In this document: one piece after another, positions 1 through 9,658 of the stretch | Position numbering within the stretch: the first letter of the stretch is position 1 | Layout: every line of letters starts with the position of its first letter | Assembly: GCA_036346225.1 (NCBI GenBank) | Contig: JARFIW010001082.1 | Span: 4,464,001 to 4,528,000, forward strand | Direction of reading: 5' to 3' | Source of the DNA: Platerodrilus igneus | Lineage: Eukaryota > Arthropoda > Insecta > Coleoptera > Lycidae | Length of the DNA: 64,000 bases | Translations under genes and position numbers: made by a program | Notes under the pieces: model-generated | What the model was told of the DNA's origin: nothing | The model's database searches: none | What the model saw: only the letters and a program-made list of their open reading frames with translations

Positions 1-188
1 AAAAGCTATAACCTTGTAAGAAGATTATTACGATAAAAAATTGATGCACAGATTTGTGGAACAGAAATTTTTCAGTATTTTATTATGGTATATTAAAGTT
101 ACAAAAATTTGTGAACAAAACAAAAAAGTACTGTAGTAAAAGTAGAGTTGTGTTACTTGTCGATGATGGTACTAGGGACTCTAATTAG

Positions 189-896
189 GCAGACGCGCGG
201 CAACCAGATGTAGTTGTACAAAAAGAGAGTGTAAATTCAGAAAGTCATTATTACAATTTAAAACGAAGTGATGCAGATCTGTATGCAACTAATGATGACG
301 ATTGGAAACGTAGTGATACGGATCTGTATGCGACTGATGATGATATTTATAATGATAAACACTACCGAGCCAGTTCTAGTAATGAAAGTGACAGTGAACG
401 CAAGTCAAAAATAGATATAAACGATGATGATGATTTTGCATTTGCTAACAATATTGATATGGGCAGTGATGGCAGTTCTAGCAGTTACAATGAGAATGAT
501 AGTATATGGAGTGATATATCAGCTCAAACCACTACCTTCAAGTTATGTAAAGAACATTGTATACTGAGTAATCACATAGATCATTCAACTATCCTTAAGT
601 TTATCAAAATTTTTGGTTATCTTATCACTGACGATGTAAAAGATACAATTGTAGCCGATACCAACATTTCTGTGCAACATCAACTCAATAGACGTCATTC
701 TAGTAAATCCAGATTGAGTACATGGACTAATACCGACAGTAATGAAATTCAACCTTGGGTATTACATTTGTGTTTAGATCAAACACCATACATAAACTTG
801 TACTGCTCACAGCAATCATTATATCGTAACGAATTTATAACAAACGTAATGCCCAGAGACAGGTACCTCCTGTTGTTAAGATTTCTTCATTTTTAA
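189..896 (+). pseudogene. piggyBac-family transposase, N-terminal part
   Basis: The frame is open from the base after a TAG (about 186) to a TAA at 894-896, with an in-frame ATG at 459. Its first half is very acidic and contains a doubled motif RSD(A/T)DLYAT followed by runs of Asp, the usual acidic leader of piggyBac transposases. The end of the frame, PRDRYLLLLRFLHF, is the conserved strand-and-helix block at the start of the DDE_Tnp_1_7 domain. A stop follows immediately, so the product is cut before any catalytic residue. The same gene continues, decayed, at 897-1549 and 6211-7190, on either side of an inserted element. The likely role was cut-and-paste transposition at TTAA sites in the nucleus. 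This copy is dead. Confidence 0.8.
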
Positions 897-1549
897 AATA
901 ATGATACAGTATAATGTAAGTAACGGCCACGACACTTGTAATCACGTCCCTAATGCTCCACCCGAAGCTACTACATTGGTTTTAAACGCGAAAATAAACG
1001 TGTTTCAAATAAACCTGTCTTCAAAATTAATTAATCATGAATAAAATATATAAACTAAAACTAGAATTGGGGTTTACATAATGGTATCCCCAGCGTTGAT
1101 CTTAGAATACGTCTGATCAACAAGGCACTGGCAAAACGTAAAAGGGAAGGGATCCGTTTTACCGCAAAGCAGCCGCCAGCTCTGCTTACCGGTGCGACTT
1201 GAAAGGTCGACTTAAAACTATCCAAATATAGCTAACTAATATTTACCAATGGATTCGAATTTCCAAGCATACGCCAAATATATTAATAGAGAATCCAGCT
1301 TTGGTCCCAGTATTTTATTCTAACATCAGCCTAAATTAGTCCGTAACGTTCTCTATCGTCTTCTAACTGACTTATATTCTAATTTCAATCTTCAAAAATG
1401 ATGCAGCAGAGACCAAAAACAGGCGTTACAAAATAGACAATTTGGTTCAAGTTTAAAACAATAATTGCAAAGTAGTTTTAGAATCAGAACCAGCTCCTGT
1501 AAGTGATGAATCTATGAGACCATTTAGGGGAACAATGCTGTCTAGTTAG
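897..1549 (+). pseudogene. piggyBac transposase, decayed middle with first catalytic Asp motif
   Basis: No long frame survives. Near the end, codons from about 1505 read DESMRPFRG, the conserved block around the first catalytic aspartate of piggyBac transposases. An in-frame TAG follows, then YIS, where the coding sequence is broken by the Polinton-like insertion at 1556. It resumes at 6205 with YIPNKYHK, the next residues expected in the family. Stops and shifts between 897 and 1500 show that decay is old. Confidence 0.6.
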
Positions 1550-1555
1550 TATATC
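1550..1555. repeat. 6-bp target-site duplication, left copy (TATATC)
   Basis: TATATC at 1550-1555 is repeated at 6205-6210, exactly flanking a segment whose two ends are inverted copies of each other. A 6-bp duplication is the known size for Polinton/Maverick insertion. Confidence 0.8.
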
Positions 1556-1747
1556 AGTAAATGGATGACAGGTCTTTCAGAACCTCATTTCCTCCAGAAT
1601 CCCTCATTCTGGACCAAAAAGTTTTCTTCGACTAGCCATTTTCATCTTTCGAGATAAATATATCTTAAATTTTCATCTTTCGAGATAAATGAGCATCCTC
1701 ATTTCCTCCCACATCTGGACCAAATAGTTTTCTTCGACTAACCATTT

Positions 1748-1933
1748 TTAATCTTTCGAGATAAACCTATCTTGTTTGGTATCAATTAATATTAAAATTT
1801 TCTCAACTACCCGAATCTCTAGAAATTTTTGAGATTGCATCATCCCCCAGGGAGCTACTCTAATTTTAAGATTTTTTACCTGTTGCGATTTCTGAGCATT
1901 CTTTAACATTTTTTTAGTCATGCAATACATCAA
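1748..1933 (-). CDS. Small basic protein in left TIR, distal tandem copy
   Basis: A 61-residue frame, MMYCMTKK at its start, related to the neighbouring frame at 1948-2274: both share VAPWGMM, FLEIRV and TKQDRFISKD. The two lie head-to-tail on the minus strand in a tandem duplication inside the TIR. The protein is rich in Lys and Ile, with no signal peptide or recognisable domain. That two diverged copies both stay open suggests past coding function. Otherwise I do not recognise it. It may be only a fragment of a larger element protein. Confidence 0.35.
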   Translation of the reverse strand: MMYCMTKKMLKNAQKSQQVKNLKIRVAPWGMMQSQKFLEIRVVEKILILIDTKQDRFISKD

Positions 1934-1947
1934 ATTAGTCTAAAATT

Positions 1948-2274
1948 TTACGCACAACCTGAATCTGCACACAGATTTAAAATCGAACCACGCCCTGCAA
2001 AGTTATACCCCTTTAAAGTCCTGTTTCTATAAATTTTGCTCTTTGCTCTATAAGCAAACCTAACAAATAGTTTTCTTTGACTAGCCATTGCATCTTTCGA
2101 GATAAACCTATCTTGTTTGGTAACAATTAATATTAGATTTTTCTCGGCTACCCGAATCTCTAGGAATTTTTTAGATAGCATCATCCCCCAGGGAGCTACT
2201 TTCACTTTAAGATTTTTCACCGGAAGCGATTTTTGACCGTCCGCATAAATTTTTTTATACATGCGATACATCAA
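1948..2274 (-). CDS. Small basic protein in left TIR, proximal tandem copy
   Basis: A 108-residue frame starting MMYRMYKK. Residues 1-80 align with the copy in the right TIR (5495-5740) almost residue for residue, and with the shorter tandem copy at 1748-1933. Shared motifs are VAPWGMM, FLEIRV, TKQDRFISKD and ASQRKLF. The last 28 residues extend beyond the right-TIR copy because of an indel near its stop. Lys/Arg-rich, with no membrane segment. Function unknown; possibly a small nucleic-acid-binding element protein, but that is a guess from charge alone. Confidence 0.35.
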   Translation of the reverse strand: MMYRMYKKIYADGQKSLPVKNLKVKVAPWGMMLSKKFLEIRVAEKNLILIVTKQDRFISKDAMASQRKLFVRFAYRAKSKIYRNRTLKGYNFAGRGSILNLCADSGCA

Positions 2275-3413
2275 ATTAGTCTAAAATTTTACGCAAAATT
2301 CGAATCTGCAAACAGATTTAAAATCGGACCACGCCCTGCAAAGTTACACTTTAAAGCTCCCAAATCTCATTAAAATTTTGTTCATATATGACATATGCTT
2401 TAACCAAACATCTCCAAAAATCAAAAACCGTGGAGATTTTAGAAATGGATCCTTTATAAAGCCATGAGTGTTTAATATTTAAAACCATTTTTCAAACGGT
2501 GATTCACTGTTTTTTAGAATATTCAAAACCATAACTTTTTAAATTTTAAACAGTTATCAATGTCTGGTTTAACATTTTTTAATAACTATGCACGTCATAA
2601 TTATGTAGTCAATGCTAAATAAGTACTTGAAAAATACAAGTCGTTCTGAACTAATGCCTTAACGATTATGGGCTACCTAAATTACATATGAAAGCTGTAT
2701 ATAATTTCTTTTTTTGGACTTTCTATTAATTATGTTTGTGCATTAAAATTGATGTATAATTGCCGGGGATTCACACAAGGTACTTTCTAGCAACCAGCAT
2801 CTATTATTTGATTATTACCCCAATTTGTATTGAATTTTCTCAAACAGAAAGTAGGGTGCATTTCTAGTAATCTAATTACTTGGTTCAAGATCGCATTTAA
2901 TTACGCGCGTCACTTACATTCTTGAAATTCCATGTTGGTGAAACGTATGGTGTAGAATATTTTTTTATTAAAGGTAAATGCGGGCTTCTCTCTAATTAAA
3001 TGGACTCGTCCGCGCAGACGGGTGCATAGAAATAGTAATAACTATAAATATTTTTTTTTAAAATTGCTGTATTATCGAGTTAAATCTAAATAAAAATGTG
3101 GAGGTGTTTTGCTGTTAGGTTCTTGAATATTAAAACACTATGCGGGTCCTTGTTGGAGCTAATTTTAAAAGACGTGATAATTAATTTTGATGCCCCAGGA
3201 AAATTATATAATAATTTGATAGGTTACACGACGGAGTTATATTAAAAATACTGCTAAGAGTAATTTTGTATAATAATTCTAAAAATGGTGTTGGTGGTTA
3301 AATACATACAGGTAAAAGCCACTATAAAACAATTATACGCGTCACCTTTCCAGTCAAGACTTGCATATAACGCCAATTAACATAACAAGGAGCTGCGCAC
3401 GCTCGACAATCGG

Positions 3414-3450
3414 CATAAAAGACGAGGAAGTCATGTTCCAGTGCATTAGT
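3414..3450 (+). promoter_or_regulatory. Candidate RNA polymerase II core promoter
   Basis: A TATA-like CATAAAAG at 3414-3421 lies about 30 bp before GCATTAGTC (near 3443-3451), which resembles an arthropod initiator. The downstream ATG at 3493 begins the element's main gene. Spacing fits a TATA/Inr promoter. No experiment supports it. Confidence 0.35.
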
Positions 3451-3492
3451 CGTCAAAGTATCGTCGAGTTTGATTAAAATTATAAGTTAAAG

Positions 3493-3927
3493 ATGGATTT
3501 TTCTTGTGTTGACGTTACAAGTGATGTGCGAGTACCACAATTAAATATCAACCACCTAGTTGTTAAGACAACCTATAGGTTAGGCGAATTTCCTCCAAAT
3601 TCTCACCACCATATAATAGAAGTTGGTTTTGATTTATATGGTGGTCTTCAACCTGCCATCCAAGTTATTTGCTGTAGTGGTATGTGTGCTGATTCTACGA
3701 TAACATTCTCTTACTTCGATTGGAAGAAATTGTGTACTTTTCAAGTGGAATTCCAAATTCACCAATTTTTTCGTGACGTGCTAAACACTCGATTAAATGG
3801 TTTGACTACTGGAAACGACGTTGTTGACATACAATTGGATCAAGATTTCAAATTGCAGCTGAGCACAGCCTTTAATAGAAGTATATGGCTGTTGAACAAT
3901 TTTGAAAAGAGAATTTATATAATATAG
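3493..3927 (+). pseudogene. Unrecognised Polinton-derived element protein, first part
   Basis: A 144-residue frame with a clear ATG, starting MDFSCVDVTSDVRVPQLN, downstream of a promoter-like pair. It is mostly alternating beta-like segments (TTYRLGEF, HHIIEVGFDLYGG, TITFSYFDWKKL) and ends at a TAG. Translation of the next frame continues sensibly from the same point, so this and the frame ending at 4313 probably form one protein of about 270 residues with a single frameshift near 3905. Two repeats of strand-then-hydrophobic-helix (FDWKKL in this part, YECIKLL in the next) loosely recall small ssDNA-binding folds such as PC4, but I cannot confirm this. It lies in the single-copy centre of the non-autonomous element. 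Confidence 0.5.
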
Positions 3928-3929
3928 AG

Positions 3930-4313
3930 ATTACGAAAGATCGGAATGTTATTGTGCTAACTACGTACGAGTGCATCAAGCTATTAAATTTGCGAGAATT
4001 AATCTGTTTTATAATGGCTGAGTGTAGAAACTTTTCAGAATTTTACGAAAAATTTGTAGGTGATATAAAAAAAGTATGTGGAAATACTACGGAGGAAGTA
4101 AGGGTTCAAACGTTATTAGAGGGAGAGAGTCGTGCCAGTATTTCTCTGTCTAATGATTGCAGCAATTTAAATTACTTGATAGTGTTGGAAATTATTAAAT
4201 GTTACCCCATCCAGTACTTAAAAGATGCAACTGCAAGGCAATCGCTTGCGCAAATGTTTAGAGATTTGGCTATCCCAGATTCGCCAGACTCTGGTTACCA
4301 CAGCGGTTTATAG
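3930..4313 (+). pseudogene. Unrecognised Polinton-derived element protein, second part
   Basis: This frame is open from about 3900 to a TAG at 4311-4313. Its first sensible residues follow directly on from the preceding frame, after a one-base shift. It contains TTYECIKLL, a Cys-containing helical stretch, an acidic patch, and ends SPDSGYHSGL. There is no convincing independent start codon, which supports its being the second half of one gene. AATAAA at 4470-4475 could serve as its polyadenylation signal. Function unknown. Confidence 0.45.
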
Positions 4314-4469
4314 ATGTTATCAATACATGTATGTATTTTATCAAAAACATATTTCTTGATAAAGTTTGTTTTTACATATTTGTATCGCCAACATTAGCAA
4401 AAATTATTAATAGACGTATTAAACTATCTTGTTTTCATTTTTACGTTTAAAGTGGTGTACCCCGCAGAT

Positions 4470-4475
4470 AATAAA
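4470..4475 (+). terminator. Possible polyadenylation signal
   Basis: AATAAA about 155 bp after the stop at 4311-4313, on the same strand as the element's main gene. AT-rich background makes chance occurrence quite likely. Confidence 0.25.
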
Positions 4476-4522
4476 TACAATACACCGCATGTAAACAAAA
4501 AAAAGTTGTAGGGAATTTCAAA

Positions 4523-4705
4523 GACAAATTTAATGTGGGTCTAGTATTAAAAGTTGTTGGTAGTAAGGCTAAGTCCGACTGTATTGTAAGCGAGAAAGAT
4601 ACGATTAAAAAAATTAAAGGGGTCTCACGAAGTGTAGTTAAGAATATTAATATAGATAGTTTTAAGGATATTGTACATTGCGGAAGATTTGGTTCTAGGA
4701 AATGA
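4523..4705 (+). pseudogene. Fragment resembling the C-terminal part of Polinton DNA polymerase B
   Basis: A frame of about 60 codons ending in TGA at 4703-4705 includes KAKSDCIVSEKDTIKKIKG followed by NINIDSFKD. This is the kind of sequence found shortly before the end of protein-primed B-family polymerases of insect Polintons. The sequence upstream is A-rich, and nothing of the polymerase or exonuclease active sites is left. It is a relic kept by a deletion that fused the element's ends. Identification rests on family resemblance judged by eye. Confidence 0.45.
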
Positions 4706-4967
4706 GCAACCTACGAAAGTACGGAATACTTGATATTAATGCTAATTGGTTTAGTGACCGCGTTTGTGCACTCTTTGAGTGTCTTCGGCAGTCTTCGGTT
4801 GTTTCCAAAGAAAATATTCAAGCCTACCATATCCGAAAATATGACATAGAAGTTATTTAAAATTAAATTGCTTTATTAGTAAGTATCCTGTAGACAACAA
4901 GTTGGTATTCCCTTAGTAAAGGTTTAAAGTGTTTATTTAAAATTTGTATTTCCCTAAATACGTAGTC

Positions 4968-6204
4968 GATGCTGGTTGCTAGAAAGTACCTTGTGTGAAT
5001 CCCCGGCAATTATACATCAATTTAAATGCACAAACATAATTTATAGAAAGTTCAAGAAAAGAAATTATATACAGCTTTCATATGTAATTTAGGTAGCCCA
5101 TAATCGTTAAGGCATTAGTTCAGAACGACTTGTATTTTTCAAGTACTTATTTAGCATTGACTACATAATTATGACGTGCATAGTTATTAAAAAATGTTAA
5201 ACCAGACATTGATAACTGTTTAAAATTTAAAAAGTTATGGTTTTGAATATTCTAAAAAACAGTGGATCACCGTTTGAAAAATGGTTTTAAATATTAAACA
5301 CTCATGGCTTTATAAAGGATCCATTTCTAAAATCTAAACGGTTTTTGATTTTTGTAGATGTTTGGTTAAAGCATATGTCATAAATGAACAAAATTTTAAT
5401 GAGATTTGGGAGCTTTAAAGTGTAACTTTGCAGGGCGTGGTCCGATTTTAAATCTGTTTGCAGATTCGAATTTTGCGTAAAATTTTAGACTAATTTGATG
5501 TATCGCATGTATAAAAAAATTTATGCGGACGGTCAAAAATCGCTTCCGGTGAAAAATCTTAAAGTGAAAGTAGCTCCCTGGGGGATGATGCTATCTAAAA
5601 ACTTCCTAGAGATTCGGGTAGCCGAGAAAAATCTAATATTAATTGTTACCAAACAAGATAGGTTTATCTCGAAAGATGCAATGGCTAGTCAAAGAAAACT
5701 ATTTGTTAGGTTTGCTTATAGAGCTAAGAGCAAAATTTAGAGGATCAGGACTTTAAAGGGGTATAACTTTGCAGGGCGTGGTCCGATTTTAAATCTGTTT
5801 GCAGATTCGGGTTGTGCGTAAAATTTTAGATTAATTTGATGTATTGCATGACTAAAAAAATCGCAACAGGTAAAAAATCTTAAAATTAGGGTAGCTCCCT
5901 GGGGGTTGATGCAATCTAAAAAATTTCTAGAGATTCGGGTAGCTGAGAAAATTTTAATATTAATTGATACCAACAAGATAGGTTTATCTCGAAAGATGAA
6001 AAATGGTTAGTCGAAGAAAACTATTTGGTCCAGATGTGGGAGAAAATGAGGATACTCATTTATCTCGAAAGATGAAAATTTAAGATATATTTATCTCGAA
6101 AGATGAAAATGGCTAGTCGAAGAAAACTTTTTGGTCCAGAATGAGGAAGGAAATGAGGGATTCTGGAGGAAATGAGGTTCTGAAAGACCTGTCATCCATC
6201 TACT
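4968..6204. repeat. Right terminal inverted repeat of the 4.6-kb element
   Basis: Inverse copy of 1556-2801, ending ...GACCTGTCATCCATCTACT before the TATATC duplication. It contains the mirrored tandem units. The distal unit (about 5820-5990) no longer has an open frame, while the proximal one does. Confidence 0.8.
5495..5740 (+). CDS. Small basic protein in right TIR
   Basis: An 81-residue frame, the mirror copy of 1948-2274 with one substitution (SKN for SKK before FLEIRV) over the shared region. It ends RAKSKI then TAG. Being in a TIR it is duplicated automatically, so conservation between the two ends alone does not prove function. Confidence 0.35.
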   Translation: MMYRMYKKIYADGQKSLPVKNLKVKVAPWGMMLSKNFLEIRVAEKNLILIVTKQDRFISKDAMASQRKLFVRFAYRAKSKI

Positions 6205-6210
6205 TATATC
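6205..6210. repeat. 6-bp target-site duplication, right copy (TATATC)
   Basis: Second copy of the hexamer at 1550-1555. The piggyBac coding frame resumes here. Confidence 0.8.
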
Positions 6211-7190
6211 CCAAACAAGTACCACAAATAAGGCGTAAAAATATAGAAACTGTGTTCGCCTGAAGATTATACATTCTTATTAGCGTGTATTCTGGAAACG
6301 GTGACGCAGATAGTAGTTGGGACATTCGCAGTCTATAATTTTAAACTTTTGGAACCAATTAGTCCCAAAGAGGGACAAAGTAATATATGCTGACAACTTT
6401 TATTCTGGCATTCCATTGACAAGAAATCTGTGTAAAGTAAAATTATTCATAGCAGAACATTTAGAACCAACAGAAAGGGGATTTCCGATTCATTTAAAGA
6501 TTAAGTGAAGTAAATGTCAAGTTCTTGGTAAGGAAAGTAACAACATTAAAGTAATCAAATAAATGGACAAAAGACCCGTATTGAAGATAGCAACGAATCC
6601 AGCTCATGATGCGATGCTGAAACCGATAGGTAAAATTAACACAAAGAGAGAAGTTCTTAAACTTCAGTGTATAATCGATTACAATAAGGCAAAAAAAATC
6701 GCTATTTTAGTGGTCAAATTTCTACTAATATAATGTATTACGAAAAAGTATGAAGTGGTACCAGTAAGATATCTTTTCGTACCCGATTTTGTAAGTCTGT
6801 TTTACATTCTATTGTATGAAAGTAATGTTTGAATTACTACTGGGAACCACTGTGGTTAATTCTTGGATTGCCTATAATACGGTGTCCAAAACTATAATTG
6901 GAATAACGAAATTTCGAAAACTTTTGACAGAATCTCTAGTATATTAACTCTTCTTAAAGAACAAACGCTTCCTAAAAAACGTCAACATACTTTTATAGAA
7001 CCTGATGGGACTGGAAGAAAAAAGAAAAACTATGTAGAGGTTGCTATTATCGGCGTATTCGGAAACACTTAGTCGCCGTGAATCCGATAGAATGGTTCGA
7101 AGAAATTATTTACTATGCAGATTGCGAGGGACAACCAGGTTATTGTTTAAGTTGCTTTAATAACGATCACTCATATATTATTTATATGTT
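6211..7190 (+). pseudogene. piggyBac transposase, C-terminal part with Cys-rich end
   Basis: Resumes with YIPNKYHK. After several stops it shows KVIYADNFYSGIPLTRNL (6375-6425), the block holding the second catalytic aspartate. Next come an IDYNKA block near 6680 (third acidic region), a segment of THE/EPDGTGRKKK type near 7000, and finally YYADCEGQPGYCLSCF (about 7110-7160), the C-terminal Cys/His zinc-binding domain. Domain order is that of a full piggyBac transposase. At least six stops or shifts make it non-functional. Together with 189-1549 it accounts for one transposase gene. Confidence 0.7.
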
Positions 7191-7759
7191 GTTTGTTTGT
7201 ATACATGTATTCGCATCCAAATGTCCATGTTTATTCCTTTTTGCTGTTATAAGAAGCATTTACTTATACAAGATTTTAGGTGATATTAGAACATTATTAC
7301 TAGTAATGCCATAGTTTATTAAAACAAAGGACTTTCAAATGAGAAAATGAATTGAATCAATGATTAATTGCCACTTTACCCATCGAAAACACTAACACAG
7401 TTTTACTACTTCATATGCGGTTCTAGTCCCCGGAGGCATACACTGGTTCAACCTTAGATACAATATAGATTATAGAATGGAATTTTGCAATAATAATAGT
7501 GAACAACTTGCTATTCTATACTTAGATGGATTCACAAAGCTATAACCATTTACATGCTGCTGGAGATATAAGCTGCAGATTTAAAAAGTTTTGGTCAAGT
7601 CCTGAAAGATTGTATCGCACACTAGAAACGACAGTAAATTTTATTCCTGCAGTCAATGTGTTAATGCCAAGAGGTGAATCATTCATGTTCTTGACACTGA
7701 ATGAAAATCTTATATCTATTTGTTAAATAATTGCAAGTTCCTTAACAAACCTGTCTTTA
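7191..7759. other. No recognised gene
   Basis: Sequence between the piggyBac end and the Penelope-like remnant. It holds a 66-codon plus-strand frame (7526-7726) with no recognisable domain, probably chance. The piggyBac right inverted repeat should lie here, but I could not identify it. Confidence 0.4.
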
Positions 7760-8354
7760 TTTAAAGGCAAAGCTATTTAATCTATCGATTAAAAGATTAA
7801 AAGCTGCCAATTTATGTAGTAAACTATGGTTGGAAGTAGTAGAAAATAAAACAATTTGGATTGGTTTCTTTTCAATAGACATCAAATACTAATTTACTAC
7901 CTTCCCTAATTTCTTGTGTATCCAAAATTGGTATCCGTCCATTGTTTTCTAGTTCGTAGGTAAATTTTATACTTTTAAATTTTTAACTTAGTTTATAGAG
8001 AAAATAATCAATATTTAATTGAAAAGTGTCAAAAACGACAAAAATGTCATTCATGTATGTTAACCATATTCTTGAGTAGCATTTGGAGTGCTGTTTAAAG
8101 TCAATTTCAAATCGCTACATAAATACGTGGGCCATGAAGAGTGATAGACTATTTCCCATGGCAGTTCCTTCGTGTTGTACGTATACTTACTATTATTGGA
8201 AATAGTTCTCAGATGTGCAATGTGAAACTAGTTTGAGATATTTATTGATTTTAATCTTGTGAACGCCGTTTTCTATTAAAACTTCCTTTAAATAGGTTAA
8301 TATACATGGTATTAGAACACTAGGAAGCAATGAACTCACGTCGGGTGAAATTAC
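7760..8354 (-). pseudogene. Penelope-like element reverse transcriptase, decayed
   Basis: Reading the minus strand from 8354 gives one frame with scattered stops. It has PDVSSLLPSV (palm motif with the first catalytic Asp), QHEGTAMGNSLS (8142-8176), then TYMNDIF (8043-8060; the usual second acidic pair is reduced to N-D), FTYELENNGRIPILDT, and after one frame change NHSLLHKLAAFNLLIDRL near 7785. This order, and the GTAMGNSLS block in particular, is characteristic of Penelope-like reverse transcriptases rather than LINE or LTR types. The GIY-YIG nuclease domain expected downstream was not found. The hammerhead ribozyme upstream on the same strand fits the same element class. Confidence 0.75.
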
Positions 8355-8880
8355 ATTAACTTTTTATACTTTCACTTTTTTGTTACGCCGAAATAAGAAT
8401 TTTTGTCAATTTTATATCAAAAAATAGTGATTATCTACAATAGTATCGTTTTATATGGTTTGTGAAGAGACAGTAGGTTATTCAGAACAAACTTTGGATG
8501 AGAGTTTAATGTATTTTTCACTTACAAAAAAATATTATAAAGTTCTTGAGTACTTGAACGTTCAAATACAAACTTAAAAAAAAACAGAATACCCAGTTTT
8601 CGTATCCAAGTTAATTGATAATTTTCATTAATATGAGACATGTTGCGTAGAATGTCATTAATATGTTGTCTCTTAAGACAGAATGTCAAATTTCGAAAAT
8701 TTGGTGTTACCAAGTTGTACACAAATAGACTATAACAAAAATATATGTATGAAATACTGGAAAGTAAATAGACTCGTTTTTAGAAATTGGATGGTTTTGT
8801 TTATGGCATTCAGAGCATTAAAAGCTACATACTATATAATTATTTTTGGTGTATTTAATTTATTAGATTTTCTACAAGTA
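8355..8880. other. Upstream flank of the Penelope-like remnant
   Basis: AT-rich. A 66-codon minus-strand frame (8522-8722) lies upstream of the reverse transcriptase on the same strand and might be an N-terminal remnant, but has no motif I can name. Confidence 0.3.
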
Positions 8881-8886
8881 TATATT

Positions 8887-8941
<55 letters not shown>

Positions 8942-8964
8942 TGTGTGTGTGTGTGTGTGTGTGT

Positions 8965-9013
<49 letters not shown>
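8881..9013. repeat. Compound (TA)n-(GT)n-(TA)n microsatellite
   Basis: TA repeats, then about 12 GT units (8939-8964), then TA again, directly visible. Confidence 0.95.
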
Positions 9014-9020
<7 letters not shown>

Positions 9021-9038
9021 ATATTTTAGGTAGTTTTT

Positions 9039-9142
9039 TTACACAAGGCAAGTTGATATATACTGACGTATTGCAATTAATAAGATGAAATAATAACTTA
9101 GACTTTTATGCAAAGCCCAAATGATCATTTCAAATCGAGCTA
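9039..9142 (-). repeat. Repeat shared in inverse with 55431-55533
   Basis: ACACAAGGCAAGTTGATA through to TTTCAAATCGAGCTAG is found in reverse complement at 55431-55533, with about 12% differences by eye. It lies beside the same hammerhead/hairpin repeat in both places, so it is probably part of one Penelope-type family. Confidence 0.65.
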
Positions 9143-9166
9143 GTAATTGAAAGAAGGAAAATATAA

Positions 9167-9240
9167 GGTCTTGGACAGGATTTGAACCTGCATCTCAGTT
9201 TTGCCGGAACTGTGCGTTTACCAATTACGCCATCGAGACC
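9167..9240 (-). tRNA. tRNA-like sequence (pseudogene or SINE head), anticodon GGC by position
   Basis: The minus strand reads as a 74-nt cloverleaf. The acceptor GGTCTCG pairs with CAAGACC with one mismatch. There is an A-box-like TGGCGTAATTGG. The anticodon stem CAGTT/AACTG closes loop CCGGCAA, and T arm GCAGG-TTCAAAT-CCTGT contains a B box. Position 33 is C instead of the nearly invariant U, and the acceptor mismatch is unusual, so a functional tRNA is unlikely. More likely it is a tRNA pseudogene or the 5' end of a tRNA-derived SINE embedded in repeat DNA. Confidence 0.5.
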
Positions 9241-9348
9241 GATGACAATAATTGGGAAATTTACAAATCTAAATCGTGTACAGAACTATATATAAACCTA
9301 ACTTTCAATTACGTTTAGCATTTTTGTCAATCATATCCGACATTGTCA

Positions 9349-9351
<3 letters not shown>

Positions 9352-9388
<37 letters not shown>
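9352..9388. repeat. (TA)n microsatellite
   Basis: Directly visible. It borders the hammerhead-bearing hairpin repeat on its left. Confidence 0.95.
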
Positions 9389-9391
<3 letters not shown>

Positions 9392-9658
9392 ACAAATAAT
9401 TTGCAGTCCGCAATAAGAAATAGTATATAAAGTAAGATGTATCTGTAAACAAGCTGTTATGAAAATAATAAGAGGTATTGACAAATACAAATCGGGCTGG
9501 TAGTTATATAGCCATTAACAAAACATTAGCTTTATTACTTCACAGGGGAGGAAACATCCACTGACCAATGGTTTCGGCTTGTTAAGCCTCATCAGAGTGA
9601 AATTTGTCAATAGCTCTTATTATTTTCATAAGAGCTTGTTTACAGATGCATCTTACTT

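Larger units (their letters stand above)
1556..2801. repeat. Left terminal inverted repeat of the 4.6-kb element
   Basis: Matches 4968-6204 in inverse orientation with small indels. It contains several copies of a short motif, TTTATCTCGAAAGATG (read inward from the right end), and two tandem copies of a roughly 320-bp unit with related minus-strand reading frames. The inner edge is at the shared word GATGCTGGTTGCTAG. Confidence 0.8.
1556..6204. mobile_element. Non-autonomous Polinton-derived element inserted in piggyBac
   Basis: This 4,649-bp segment begins AGTAAATGGATGACAGG and ends with the inverse of AGTAGATGGATGACAGG (one mismatch). It is flanked by the duplication TATATC and sits inside a piggyBac coding block. 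The inverted repeats are about 1.24 kb long. The unique centre (2802-4967) carries a gene in two frames and a fragment resembling the C-terminus of a Polinton protein-primed DNA polymerase. AG-type termini, long inverted repeats, a 6-bp duplication and the polymerase remnant together place it in the Polinton/Maverick group. Integrase, capsid and packaging ATPase genes are absent, so it would need help in trans. Confidence 0.75.

Noticed and set aside
7526..7726. 66-codon frame downstream of piggyBac
   Set aside because: Not similar to piggyBac or to a GIY-YIG domain; isolated and probably chance.
8683..9033. 116-codon plus-strand frame ending in Tyr-Ile and Cys-Val repeats
   Set aside because: The second half is translated TA/GT microsatellite; the first half has no motif.
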